Shown in pieces: positions 48,001-59,248 of a DNA stretch of 64,000 nt; position 1 is the first letter of the stretch; each line of letters opens with the position of its first letter. This stretch comes from Rhytidiadelphus loreus. Lineage: Eukaryota > Streptophyta > Bryopsida > Hypnales > Hylocomiaceae. The DNA is taken from the NCBI GenBank assembly GCA_947034895.1, contig OX344765.1:2361001-2425000 (forward strand), read 5' to 3'. The position numbers and the translations under genes are program-made. The notes beneath the pieces were generated by a model. The model saw only the letters and a program-made list of their open reading frames with translations, made no database searches and had not been told where the DNA came from.

Positions 48001-48429
48001 CGAATTCTGCGTTGCTGGGGTGGCGGTGGTACAGGGCAAGCGTTGGAAGACGCCAAGGAGAAAATCAAATTGCTGTTGGAGGAGTATGAAGCAGGTGGTG
48101 AGCTCGGGGAGGCTTGCAGATGTATTCGTGATCTGGATATGTCCTTTTTCCACCACGAGGTAGTTAAGAAAGCTCTTGTTATGGCGATAGAAAAGGACAA
48201 CGATCGTCTTCTCGCATTACTACAGGAATGTGCTAACGAGGGACTTATTACGACCAGCCAGATGCTGAAGGGCTTCACTCGGGTGATGGATTCTCTTGAT
48301 GATCTTGCCCTTGACAACCCCAATGCAAAAGAGAAAGCAGCTCGCTATGTGGAACAGGCCAAGAAGGAGGGCTGGTTGAAGTCCACCTTCGGCGAAACTG
48401 AAGCAGTTTCCAATGGCGTAAAAGAGTGA
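45061..48429 (+). CDS. MRF: MA3-domain translation regulatory factor (four MA3 repeats)
   Basis: Coding exons 45061-45367, 45839-45933, 46127-46977, 47203-47439 and 47703-48429 join in frame to 738 residues. Four MA3 domains lie at about residues 149-264, 313-417, 447-565 and 609-720. Odd repeats share the AIFLARAVVDDIL type of ending; even repeats share CRCIREL--PFFHHEVVKKAL and GLI-SSQM-KGF. The plant-specific N-terminus includes GGGKGTWGKLL. In Arabidopsis, MRF proteins bind eIF4A and associate with ribosomes under TOR-S6K control. Residues 17-56 contain R-S/T-A-S-H-G three times, separated by two identical RDVIPEEKKFL spacers. This comes from an almost exact 51-bp tandem duplication (45121-45222) and gives three basophilic phosphorylation-like sites. 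The ATG at 45061 starts directly with the expected GFLTDEQRKLM motif. Confidence 0.92.
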
Positions 48430-49459
48430 AGGGGCCACTGAGCCTGCAGATGGTGACGGACGTCCGTCACCCCTCTTATGTTGTGCTTGATCACCTGGAC
48501 TGTGATCTACAGAGTGGTTACTCAAGGTTATTTATATCCGGAGCAAGCATGTAGCAGGCCTCCATCATGTTGATACTAGGTTCTGGCGGTGGCAATTGGC
48601 AAGCACAAAACTATCTTATCAATTTCATGTACTGGAGTACAGTCCTCATTTCAGTCCCCAATGTCCCGGTGGTTCGCCTTTTGAAGTACTGTTTCCAGCA
48701 TCTTTAAGCAGCCCAAAGGCGATCTTTCACTTTGCTGGTCCGTTGGTATTCTCTCAGCGCAGCTTTTACTGCTGCCCTGACGACGGTGGAAATCAAGGTC
48801 ATGCACGTGAGGACTGTGCTGGTGTTGAGTACTCAGGTGATTTTCCTGTGGACAAACAATCCATTCCTATTATCGATTAGTCTCTGTATCTTTGTTATTG
48901 TGTTTCATGAATAGCTGTACAGCTCATCTTTAACTTGGATAAGGTATCTCTTTTGATGATCTGCTGTGTGCTATGTGCCGAGTGCTGAGTCCATCATATC
49001 ATGCCTTTCTGGATGTTGGACGAATGTGGAAAGGTTCTCATGGTTGTGCTGGGACTACCCATCCTGTACTTTATGCTGGTGAATTCCCAGTGTCAAGGAA
49101 ACCATGCATCAATATACAGCCTTTGGCAACACACTGCTGTGAGTAGATGAAAGTACATTCTCTTTCTTCTAGCAACAGTTATCAGTTTATGTCTTTTTGA
49201 GAGTTGAGGAATGTGATATTGAAGCATTTTTGATGATTGGAGTGTCTTTCAACAGTATCCGAGTAAGCAGAATACCAGTATCAAATTTTATGTGCGGTCT
49301 CTTACACTCAGTCCTCAATCGTTCCTCATCTCGCTTCCCAGTCATGAATCCGTTGTCCTATGTTACAGCCGGCCTGTATGAGAATGCAATTTCCTAATCG
49401 TGTTCCAAATCTCTACCAGTGGCTGTTACGAGAGAGCAGAATTGATTAATGTCAATTTC
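48430..49459. other. 3' flank of the MRF gene
   Basis: Moderate GC content suggests 3' UTR up to about 48950. Two overlapping frames (48596-48880 and 48732-48914) are not supported. No other feature. Confidence 0.4.
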
Positions 49460-49594
49460 CACTAGTAGAAAACTGTCACAGTTAACAAAAACTAGCTGAT
49501 ATTTGCAGTCAACGCGAATTTCTGAAAAGTGTTGCAGTGAAAAGTGTGTTGCAGTGAAAAGTGTGAATGTGTGAATGAGAGTTTTCTACTAGTG
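49460..49594. mobile_element. 135-bp miniature CACTA-like element
   Basis: CACTAGTAGAAAACT at the left and its exact inverse AGTTTTCTACTAGTG at the right; flanks TTC and TTT (one mismatch) fit a 3-bp duplication. The interior has a GTTGCAGTGAAAAGTGTG tandem duplication. The start matches the 160-1692 element but the interior does not. Confidence 0.8.
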
Positions 49595-49983
49595 TTTGTC
49601 GCTAGCTTTGAGAATTGCTTGTTCATTGTGCATATTTGCCGGCAACTATGTACTCCTAATTAAGCAAAAGACACCTTTATCACAAGCAATTCAAGGCGCA
49701 GTGCAAATATGTCAACAAAATTACACAAGGAGAGCTAACAACCGATTTCCTTTACTGTGTTTTATATTTCTAAAGCTCAGTTTTGGGTCAAATCTTTTTT
49801 GAAAAGTTGTTGAAAAGTTACAAATGACGTGCTTCTAAGTTCTATAGCCCTCGTTGTGATTGAGATCTTGAGATTGCACCAAACAAGGTTTCACACGATA
49901 TCACCAAATTTTTGATACCCGGGGGTTGAATTTGATCTACAATTGTCAATACGGAAAGTCAATACGGAAAGTCCAGGAAGGCA

Positions 49984-50212
49984 GCGCAGGGAGAATTGAC
50001 CCCCTCATTGCCCCAGTCAACTTAGGTTTGAAAAAAAATCCCCCTATGTTGTGCCAATTTTTTTGGTGATTCTTGCAGCTCCATAGAGTAATTTGGGGCC
50101 TTTGATTGCAAATATGAATCCAGAATTTCAAAAAAAAAATTTAAACCTTGCTAATAAAAAATTCCAGGGTTTGCCCTGGAGGGGCAATGAGGGGGGTCAA
50201 TTCACCCTAGCC
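49984..50212. mobile_element. MITE with 9-bp target duplication, copy 1
   Basis: The left end GCGCAGGGAGAATTGACC and the right end, inverted, GGCTAGGGTGAATTGACC continue into CCCCTCATTGCCCC, giving about 30 bp of inverted repeat. AGGAAGGCA flanks both sides exactly (49975-49983, 50213-50221). The 9-bp duplication points to the Mutator superfamily. A small palindrome CCAGGGTTTGCCCTGG lies near the right end. Confidence 0.75.
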
Positions 50213-50252
50213 AGGAAGGCAATACCTCAAACACATCCTTCACCATCTCATA

Positions 50253-50483
50253 TTAACCCTTAAACGTCGAAGGGGGGACCCTCGAAATCTTCATTTCCTA
50301 TTATCGTGTGAATCATTGACCTCCAGAATTGCAAAAGTAGTCATTGGAAGTCAAACTACTGTAGAAGATCTTCCTTTTCAAAAAACAAATTTAGAGGATG
50401 AATAGTTGCACTTCTGTCCTATACAGTTTGATTCCTTGTCATCCATCTGACACAAAACGTTCGCCTCAACGTTCAAGGGTTAA
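50253..50483. mobile_element. 231-bp TTAA-flanked MITE
   Basis: TTAA-CCCTTAAACGTCGAAGG at the left; CTCAACGTTCAAGGG-TTAA at the right, inverse of the left. It is the uninterrupted counterpart of 14750-15343. Confidence 0.7.
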
Positions 50484-50665
50484 GAAGGAATGACTCTGCA
50501 ACTGACAAACATATGATTGCCAGAGATCTCTCCTTCCTCAGTTTACAGCCTCATAGCATTGGTAGGATGCCCCATTCGATCCTAAATTATCAAGCACTAC
50601 TGTAATACTGTCCAGTTCGCCAAGCATGAAAGTTTGAACGCCTTTGGCAACAGTCCATCCTCAGA

Positions 50666-50786
50666 TCAATTGATGCGCAACTGAACTCGGACTGGATCAT
50701 ACCTTGTAACAAACTCGCTACCGGTAATCCCAGGATAACACTCAGGGTCATAGCCTGCTCGAACACCAATTACACCATAAGGTAAC
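50666..50786 (-). CDS. Orphan terminal exon, unidentified protein
   Basis: A 121-nt stretch between a TCTTTAG acceptor (minus strand) and a TGA encodes LPYGVIGVRAGYDPECYP, then GITGSEFVTRYDPVRVQLRIN. It has coding character, and a second diverged copy exists at 63.3-63.8 kb. A distant resemblance to the reactive-loop region of potato-inhibitor-I/eglin proteins (FVT followed by RY--VRV) is noted but weak. No upstream exon was found before the ankyrin gene's stop at 51119. It could be the last exon of a gene with unseen small exons, or a remnant. Confidence 0.4.
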
Positions 50787-51118
50787 CTAAAGACACATGA
50801 AATGGATTCAGTGTATGTGCCACAAGTATCCACAAATCACTAGACCTGAGAGCCACTGATGATAAATTGCCACTAATCATTTGATGTCTTAACTAAACGG
50901 CTAACAAACTACACTGAAAAGTCTAATTACACATGACTGAACCTATACAAAGCATCTGTTAGTTCTTGGTTTCATCTTCATGTACTTTAAAAGATGACTA
51001 GCTTCGTCAAGGTACAAGCATCCAATGGCTATGCTCAATAATAACAACAATGGCTTTCTAGTACTACGATTGCAATTTCCCGAATTTTCTTGAGTAATGA
51101 CCAGAAACTATCTAAAAC

Positions 51119-52429
51119 TCAGTGCAAGAAAGCACTGCTCGACTCATCTTCATTGACAACGAAAGTTAACCAAACGTAGATGCCAATGAACAACCCCACC
51201 GCCACTACAAAAAACAACCCCATCGCCCATTTATTCACCTTCAACTTCACTTTCGGCAGCACAATATGCCGCAACACAAACGCCAAAACGATGACAGGCA
51301 GAAGCAACAAAACGAAGGTCAGAACGGTTTGCACATTTCCACGACCCACAGCATTATCCGCCACCACAGAGCCCCCAATTTGCGACGCCCACAACAGGAA
51401 CAAGATCGACACAAAGAGCGAGATCGACGATCGCAACACCGAGCTTCGCAACTCCTGCACCTCCCGTTTCAAACTAGCGCCATTGGAAGGAATCACAGCC
51501 GTCGTGCCAATCACCAACGAAACAATGGAAAACGAAAACGAAAACGCCGTGCAAACCAAAAACCACCGTACCTTCACCCGGTTGTCGGCATTCGTGTATT
51601 CTGAATTCAATTCGGCATACCTGTCAACCGCTGGAGCACCAGCACCAAGTGACGAGTTTGTCGAAGTCTCTGAATTTGGAATCCCCAATGGAGGTTGCAA
51701 CAAACATCCGAATGTCACCGTCGCCACGAGTGCGGCGCCCACGAGGATGGCGTTCACAGAGTTCGCACTCTTCTGACGCTCCAGTTCCAACCACTTCACG
51801 TCCCACGACTCCAGAATATCCACCAACTTCAGGTGTCGCCCACGTTTGGCGATGTCCAAAGCCGTGGTGCCTTCCCAACTGGTGGCGTGGAGGTTCACGG
51901 GAAGCTCCTGACATGCGAATTCTTGGAGAATCAGTTTGACTATGGCGATGTTGCCTGACACCGCAGCGAGGTGGAGTGGAGTGAATCCGTCGCAGTCTTG
52001 ACCTTCTTCGTCTTGCTGACTGCTGCTGCCACTGCGGCCACTGCTGCCACAAGCTGCGAGAATTCTTGTTTGTGAGGATTTCACCAAGATTCTCACAACG
52101 TCCTCGTGCTGTGCTCGTACCGCTAAGTGCAAGGGCGTGTATCCGAAGCGGTCCCGTGCGTTCACAACCTGAGATGAAACCTCGGACGCGCACATTATGA
52201 GGCTCACGATCTCAATTCTTCCGTGCAGAGCTGCCATGTGCAGAGCGCTTCTGTCTTCGTAGACGTGAACCCCAGCTGTGATCCCCAAAGGATGCTTCTC
52301 CATTTCGTCTTGAAACGCAGCAAAATCTCCACTCATTGCAAGCTCCAGATACTCCTTGAGGGGATTCGAAGTCTCCTCAGGAGTCGGAGGGAGAATCTTC
52401 ACCACGCGCATCTCCACGTCGGGCTCCAT
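51119..52429 (-). CDS. Ankyrin-repeat protein with C-terminal PGG-type membrane domain
   Basis: Intronless frame; from the chosen Met (52429, MEPDVEMRVVKILPP) 436 residues. Ankyrin repeats run from about residue 24 to 210 (SALHMAALHGRIEIV, GYTPLHLAVRAQHEDVV, GFTPLHLAAVSGNIAIV, GTTALDIAKRGRHLKLV), with a low-complexity SSGRSGSSSQQDEEG loop inserted at 128-143. A PGG-like segment (ANSVNAILVGAALVATVTF, then PPLG) leads into four or five hydrophobic segments (about 226-246, 300-325, 345-362, 383-402, 411-432). This matches the plant ITN1/ACD6-type family of membrane ankyrin proteins, linked to stress and immune signalling. The frame stays open 222 nt further upstream, into the MITE copy at 52578-52802, offering a longer N-terminus; I prefer the inner Met because conserved sequence starts after it. 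Confidence 0.85.
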   Translation of the reverse strand: MEPDVEMRVVKILPPTPEETSNPLKEYLELAMSGDFAAFQDEMEKHPLGITAGVHVYEDRSALHMAALHGRIEIVSLIMCASEVSSQVVNARDRFGYTPLHLAVRAQHEDVVRILVKSSQTRILAACGSSGRSGSSSQQDEEGQDCDGFTPLHLAAVSGNIAIVKLILQEFACQELPVNLHATSWEGTTALDIAKRGRHLKLVDILESWDVKWLELERQKSANSVNAILVGAALVATVTFGCLLQPPLGIPNSETSTNSSLGAGAPAVDRYAELNSEYTNADNRVKVRWFLVCTAFSFSFSIVSLVIGTTAVIPSNGASLKREVQELRSSVLRSSISLFVSILFLLWASQIGGSVVADNAVGRGNVQTVLTFVLLLLPVIVLAFVLRHIVLPKVKLKVNKWAMGLFFVVAVGLFIGIYVWLTFVVNEDESSSAFLH

Positions 52430-52577
52430 CCCTCTCTTCGTCGTCCCGTTCTTGCAATTCGTCCTTGAAACTCTCCATCCACACAACCAAACCTGATCGG
52501 TCTTAAAAGAAAATGAGAATTGGGGAAGAAGGGAAGTCATTGGTCCGCACTCCAGGTAGCTTACAGCTGTGGAAGAT

Positions 52578-52802
52578 GCGCAGGGAGAATTGACCCCCTC
52601 ATTGCCCCGGTCAACTTTGGTTTGAAAAAGAAGCCCCCTATGTTGTGCCAATTTTTTGGTAATTCTTGGATCTGCATAGACTAATTTGGGGCCTCTAATT
52701 GCAAATATGAATTCAGAATTTCAAAAAAAAATTAAGCCTTGCAAATAAAAAATTCCAGGGTTTGCCCTGGAGGGGCAATGAGGGGGTCAATTCACCCTGG
52801 CC
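52578..52802. mobile_element. MITE with Mutator-type ends, copy 2
   Basis: Nearly identical, along its whole length and in the same orientation, to 49984-50212. Flanks GTGGAAGAT and GTGGAGTGC agree in the first five positions only. It lies 150 bp upstream of the ankyrin gene's preferred start, and its sequence is open in the gene's frame. Confidence 0.75.
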
Positions 52803-53403
52803 GTGGAGTGCTTAGCGAATCCCGGGCTCGTTGGAAACCGTGGATTGTCGGTAGGAGTTTTACATGTGATTCTGAGTTCAGGATTCGGGGAATTGGGAGA
52901 ATTTGAAAACAGGTTCTGGAATTTCGAGGTAGTTGAGTCAAGATTGTATTTTTCAATTTTCACAGGCAGTGCAGGTCGCGATACTTTGTGCAGGGGAGTT
53001 CGCTTCATGTGCAAATTTGATATGAAAAGGCATGAATAATTAGCAAAATCAATATTTTTTTTCTTACTTCGGGGCGATTTGTGGTTTGAGATGGTATTAA
53101 GAGTTCACGATTTCAATGCCGTTTTGGAAGCCAAATGTGCGATACACATCAGAAATTGTAAGTATTAAAAAATGATTTAACCACAAAATCAATAGCAAAA
53201 ATTATGCATTGACAATATAAATGTATGAAATCAAAAGTAATACCCTGAATTGAGAAAGAAATTTCAACATAAATGGCACATAATAAATAAGACATACAAA
53301 TTAACTATAACAACCAATGTGACAAAAATCCTAAAGTCGTTCAATGTATCCAAAAATCATCAAGTGTTATTGTGTAACTCTCAAGCATTGCATATTAAAC
53401 CAT
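52803..53403. other. Gene-free stretch
   Basis: Possible upstream region of the ankyrin gene up to about 53040, then AT-rich sequence. The frames at 52787-53039 are unsupported. Confidence 0.4.
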
Positions 53404-53900
53404 TCACTGAACATCATGCTTGAGCAGGGATTCACGAGCACTTACTGCTCGCCATACAGCCAATTGAGGCATCAGGGAAGGCATCAAGAATTCAAACAGA
53501 GGCGTTGCCTGCACACCAAGAAACTGCCCCAAGGTGTAAAAATGAACATACAAAGCAAACCGAGGTTGTCTGCCGGATGTTCTCAACAGGAAGTTCCGGA
53601 ACACAACAAGCCCATAAAAACGAAATTGAGGTCAATTCATGACAGAAAATCCAAGGAGACAGTACCGTCTCCTTCCAACAGGATGCTCAAAGTAGACCAT
53701 ATATCTCGACAAGCTAGAGCAAGAATTGCAATGGGGCTCAGGAGAAGAGTCACGAGGCAAGTGCATTTCCGAAAAGCTGATCTCAGGCTAAATTTGGGGG
53801 TATATTTCAAATCCAACATCCCGATGCGCATCTTGTCGTGACGTACTGCTACGTATTTCTTAACTTGATCGAGCTTGACTCTTTGCAAGAAATTGAGCAC
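53404..53900 (-). pseudogene. Broken frame of an unidentified membrane-protein-like sequence
   Basis: On the minus strand, 53900-53637 encodes KLDQVKKYVAVRHDKMRI, then GMLDLKYTPKF and a hydrophobic CLVTLLLSPIAILALAC, ending in a stop. 53631-53404, in another frame, encodes FYGLVVFRNFLLRTSG and RFALYVHFYTLGQFLGV, then MPSLMPQLAVWRAV. The two parts read like consecutive pieces of one protein separated by a frameshift plus stop, with no GT-AG pair that would splice them. I do not recognise the family. The plus-strand frame 53344-53841 is its shadow. Confidence 0.35.
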
Positions 53901-54120
53901 ATGGTAAGTAAGTCAAAGGAAAGATCAGACCGGAGTCTACTGAAAATCAGGGTTGAAAAGTAGTGCCGCTACTTGGAGATCCCATGCACGGTCTCTGAAA
54001 TTTTGTAATAGAGGAACATGATCAGTTTCCGGTGGTGGGAGCGTGGAGCCGATGAGTCATTCGAGGAAATCTGGACTCTGCCGAGGACTGCTAAGAAGTG
54101 CGGAAAGGGATCTAGGATTA

Positions 54121-54295
54121 AGGTAAACTCTACTCCATTACGGACAGTACTCCATTACGGACAGAATGGGAGCAAGCCCATTGTGGGCTGAATTATGTTA
54201 GTGATGTACATTTCAGAACTTGAATGTACACCATCATTACAATTTTGTCCACAATGGGCTTGCTCTCATTCTGTCCATAATGGGGTAGTTTACCT
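54121..54295. mobile_element. 175-bp TA-flanked MITE with long inverse arms
   Basis: Arms of about 50 bp: AGGTAAACT-TACTCCATTA ... AGCAAGCCCATTGTGG at the left, inverted at the right. TA lies at 54119-54120 and 54296-54297. The left arm contains an extra tandem copy of TACTCCATTACGGACAG. Confidence 0.75.
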
Positions 54296-54297
54296 TA

Positions 54298-57002
54298 CAT
54301 TTATTTAGCCACTGTAGGAATTTTTAGCCTATTCACCCTATTGCTTTGCATTGTTGATACACCCAAGTGTCAAAACATTGGTACCTAAGTATTAGTATTT
54401 AAATGGAGGGTTGTACCAACTATTGTTTTTTTATTCAAAAGAGAATAGGAAACTAAGATATACTCCTTGTCAATCCCAATATTCATACAAGGTGAATCTT
54501 CATTTTGTCAAAGATTCCCTCTTTTGAATAGCTTAGTAGGGCCACAAAAATAGCTCAACTTGTCAAACCCTAATAGCCCTCTAGAGAGTCCAAATTTCTT
54601 CTAATATCTCCAATCTCTAATGTACAAATGAGTTTCATTCAAGATGACACTAAAGATGAAGATGAGTTTCATTCTAGTTTGAAAATTCTTACAAGGTTAC
54701 TTTTCACCATTGGAAGATTGGATGAGAAAAACATGAGTGAGCCATGAAGTAAGTTTTATTCTACAATATGAGAGATTGCATCTTACGATGAAAGAATGTA
54801 GCTAATCTGAAATCTCCTATAACTTTCCTTGCAAATTTTTCTTTGTAGGGGAAAAATTAGTGGTGTTCAAATATACAATTAGGTGAAACATTTCCACAAA
54901 CTCAAGCTATTTTCACACTAACAAGATTTTGGAGTTGCAAAAAGTAATCTCTTTAAGATTTGTGTGGTCCAAAGTAATTACTTTGAAAGTTGGCAAGATA
55001 TTCTTTTACAATTGCCCTCCTTACACCAACAACTAATTAGAACCACTACACCAACTATCTACATCTCAAAAAGATCCCTTTGTCATTGTCATATGACATT
55101 CCTACAGTGAGGTCAATATATGAACTTAAATCCCACCCTTACCTTATTATGTCCTCAAAAACACCAATAATCCTTTCACCTTGAAAATGGGTGGGAGAGC
55201 TTGTATTACTTTTAATTCTAATTCCTTGGAGTTGTAGTGGATATGTAGGTATGGTATATGGTCCTCAACAGATATACATATACATATATATATACATACA
55301 CACATACACACATATATATAGTTACCAAATTACAAATACAAAAGATGGATACATGTATAACTCACACTAGAAAATAAATGCATTTGCCACAACTAGTTGA
55401 AAATTGATTAAATGTCCTAACAAGTGTCTTGCGACTATAGCCCTTGTTATTAGCACCAAATTGGACATGTACATTGTTTTAGTTGCAAAGTAGTCGTAGA
55501 TTGAAGTGTAGGCAATACCACAAGATGGAGTTGTTTTAAGTGCATTTTAAAGTATAGTCGTAGTAGTAGGATTAAAGTAATGAACTTTAAGGATATTTTT
55601 AGTAAAAATTTAGTGGAAATACTTGTGTTTAGAATTAGTAAAAAAAATTTTGAAAATATCCTAAAAGGTCATTATTTATAATCTTATTACTAGGACTATA
55701 ATTAAAAAAACTTACTTAAAACACCCTATCTTGTGGTAGTGTAGGATTACGAGAGTTCTAATAGAGTTCAAATTTAGAATGAATGTGAACTATTTTCCAT
55801 CCAATATTCATCACAATTGTGGATGTGGACAAGTCTATACTATGTGGAATCCACCATGTCAATTTGCAGTTTCAAAAATTACTAGGAAACAACTAGGAAA
55901 TGAGTGCAACTGAAAAATGAGTATCACTTTCCTGACTATCTTATATCAATTGTCCCATATCAATTGTCAAGAATACCATTAGGTTGGATATATAAGACTT
56001 GTAAGTTTTTGTATTCTTATGTAATGAATTTTGTTAATAGAATTCTATAATTTCTACAATTTGTAGGTTCCCATAGTATGTAGATTTCTACACTCTAGAA
56101 ATCTTTAAAAATTTTAAACCTAGCTATGAGATTTTAAAGTTTCGTAAACAAGTGAAACCTATTAAATACTAATATTATAATTTTTGAAATGTACAAATCA
56201 TTGAGATTAGAATTTCAAAATCTACAAATCTATAAGTTGTAAACAAGTCGCAATGATGTCTCAGTTTATGAAGTCATTGGACTCTAAAAACCTTTACTAC
56301 TACATCAACACATATGGTTCTCTTCACTATACAGATTGCATTTGTTAATGTACTAATAATTAATGAACATATAGGGGATCGAGGTATACACTTTTTAGGG
56401 CTTAACCTCTTAAGGACTAAAAAGAGTCAATGTGTCTTCTTTGAATTTTCAATGACAAATTCTCTATAGGGTGAAACAAATCTCTATATTCAATAAATTA
56501 GAATCTCGTAGAGTAATAGGTTTATATACTTGATGCATTTTCCGATTTTCAAAATTTGAATGTGAGAAGTATTTAAAATTTTATTTAGGAAATGTAGTCT
56601 AATAGAAAAAGGAAATAAACATAATGTTTTTTTCAAAGAAAGGAATAGGAGGGATGGAAAGAAAACATCTTCTTTGACATTTTTAGTCTTTACTCTACAC
56701 AAACAAACTAGCTCTAGAGATTTTTTATTTTTCAATTTTTTCAATTAAAAAATAATACATTTCCCTTAAATTCCAAGATTGTTTTTTTGGTGGATAAAAA
56801 AGCATTATTCATCTTTTTATAATTTTTCTTCCTTTAGAGAAATTCTTAGCCTTCTGGAGGGCAGGTCCAGAACAGTTGAAAGGACCACAAGATTATATTT
56901 AACTTTGCTTAATGATTTGTTTTTCCGCGGTGTCCGACGATTGTCAATGGTTCAAAATTCATGTATAAGTGGTTAAATAATCAGGATTAAGGTATTGTAA
57001 AC
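54298..57002. other. Gene-free AT-rich stretch
   Basis: No gene. A TA/CA-rich microsatellite lies at 55266-55320. TTAA-CCTCTTAAGGACT at about 56404 is a lone left end of the TTAA family. Confidence 0.55.
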
Positions 57003-57815
57003 TAAGCAAAGTGAAGTGAATTTTCAAGCTACTTTGCAAATAAATTAGAAAACTCTGACGTTTTCCAACTAGATTCTAAATCCAATTAATTTAGGGTGTT
57101 TAATGATGAGAAGAGAATATCTTTATATACACATGGGGTGGTAGGAGGTAGAACAACCCATGTGAGATATGTAGTTTAGAATTTGTAGTTTCTCAACCGC
57201 TCATACTTAAGTTTAAAGTAGGAATTGTGTTAAAACTAGAATTTTAAACCCCATTTAGGCATAGTAAAATGATTTTTTTCAAAAACCTTTGAACTAGAAA
57301 ATGTTGAAAAATAAAACTAGTTTTCATGACCAAAAATCCATTTGATGTTTAGAGCCTCCAATAAAAAGTTATGGACAAAATTCTAAAAGGGGTTGAAAGG
57401 GAGATTTTCTTTGACATTTTCAAAAACTTTCTCCAAATTTTGCCCATAAATTTTTATTGGAGGCTCTTAACTTCAAACGGATTTTTGGAAATGAAAACTA
57501 GCTTGATTCTCCAACTTTATTTAGTTCAAAGGCTTTTTATAAAAATTATTCTACTATGCCTAAATGAGGTCTGAAATTCTAGTTTTAACTCAATTCCTAT
57601 TTTAAACTTAACGATGAGCAGATGAGAAACTACAAATTCTAAACTACATATCTCACATGGGTTGTTCTACCTCCTACCACCCCATGTGTCCATAAAGAGA
57701 TTCTCTTCTCATCATTAAACATCCTAACCTAAGTGACTTTAAAAGCTAGTTGGAAAATGTAAGAATTTCCTAATTTTTTTGGCAACTAGCTTGAAAATTC
57801 ACTTCATTTTGCTTA
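57003..57815. repeat. 813-bp imperfect palindrome
   Basis: The two arms of about 400 bp start and end with TAAGCAAA-TGAAGTGAATTTTCAAGCT and its inverse, and meet at about 57405. The arms stay alignable throughout (ATGAGAAGAGAAT, CACATGGGGTGGTAGGAGG, CATTTAGGCATAGTA, AAAAATCC-TTTGA). The innermost 150 bp share the core of the hairpins at 0.5-1.4 kb. The frame 57371-57574 spans the centre and is not a gene. Confidence 0.85.
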
Positions 57816-58930
57816 ATTTCATTGAATTTGCTTAATTTCCCAATTAATCACCTTGTATATTCACGAGGCTGATTATTAAATAGACTTCTACTACACTTTC
57901 ATTATTAGAGTTCTGACGTCTTTTGTGATATTCACCCACTCTAACAATGCACTGCGGCTATATGCCCCTACTAATTCTTAGGCAAATAATAGACTAGTTT
58001 GGTCACTATGGAGCGGCCCTCTGGAGGGCTGAGAATTTCTCTAACGGTTCTCTAATGCCCCCAAAGCTATGTTTTTTGCCTATAAAGTTGATCATCCAAA
58101 ATTGTTATAATCTAAAAATTCAATAGTCAAAATTTTCCACAATTAACTTTATGTATACTAGACAAAGTAGTCTTTTGTGCAAAAACATATCAAAGTGAGA
58201 CAATTCATTGAAAACCTCTAGTGTCAAAAAGTTGTTTGGCCTTCAGGGCTTAAGTGATGTCAACTTCAAAATTTATTACTAATTGTACAGAGGTCCAAAA
58301 AAAACATGAAATGCCTTGGACTTGATCTCAATTCCATTTATCTTCCAATAAAATTTCTACTAGGAACATTTCAAGAAGCAAAACTATACAAAATTGCAAA
58401 TCAACTAGGAAATTGTCACTTTCAGGTAGGTGCATCCAAAATTGCATTGTTCTAAAAGCACCACTTCCACAAATTCTAACACTATATACATCATTGAAAT
58501 CAATATGTACCTATTATTCAAGTTAGAACATCTACCTAATTTTTTTCTACCTAATTTTTTTGGCCCTTTATAACTTTTGCCTACAATATCCAAATGTGGC
58601 ATTCTTTGGTGCGTTGAAACCTCCTTTCAGTTGCCAACAAAGAAATATAAAAATTTGACCAATCCAATAGAAATAACTATGCATAGTAAAAAAAGTGGCA
58701 CTTTTGGATATCCCTATCTTATAAACCTGCTCAGTCCTTTACTTGCTTGCACATCAAACCCAACAAAAATTGCAAGAAGTAAGGTAGAACTACCTATCAC
58801 CCCCCTCATTTGCAATCTGACTATCTTGGGATTAATTTGAAGAAGGGCACATATTTTTCAGAGGTGTGTTTTTGTTTCACGGATCAAAACTGTAGATGAT
58901 GTTGGAACCTATTTGGATTTATCCAACTAA
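57816..58930. other. Gene-free stretch
   Basis: A GC-rich fragment at 58010-58030 (GCGGCCCTCTGGAGGGCTGAG) is related to 25.6 and 10.2 kb. No gene is supported; the 58405-58840 frames lack support. Confidence 0.45.
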
Positions 58931-59248
58931 TAGTTATGTTCGTTCCAAGGGAGGTTATTAAATAGGATTGCTTATACAACGACAATAAAACAACTAATCA
59001 GTGAATAAAACACCCAAGAAAGTCATACTTCCAACTAGAATTAATTTAATTTCCTCACAAATGCACCATCAATTTTTTAATTTTTTTTTTGAAACTCCAT
59101 TCTTATAACCACCAAGGTTAAGCATTACCCAATTGGATTTGATCTTTAATCTTTAAGTTGGAATCTTTTGTCTTTCACCAAATCGGATAATGCATGATAT
59201 AGGCCCAACTTCGATCTTCCAACTCGGCTTGCTGCAGCTCCCAGCCTT

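Noticed and set aside
51180..51776. 198-residue plus-strand frame
   Set aside because: Antisense shadow of the ankyrin-PGG gene's membrane domain.
53344..53841. 165-residue plus-strand frame
   Set aside because: Basic, low-complexity reading opposite a minus-strand sequence with hydrophobic segments; the minus strand looks more protein-like.
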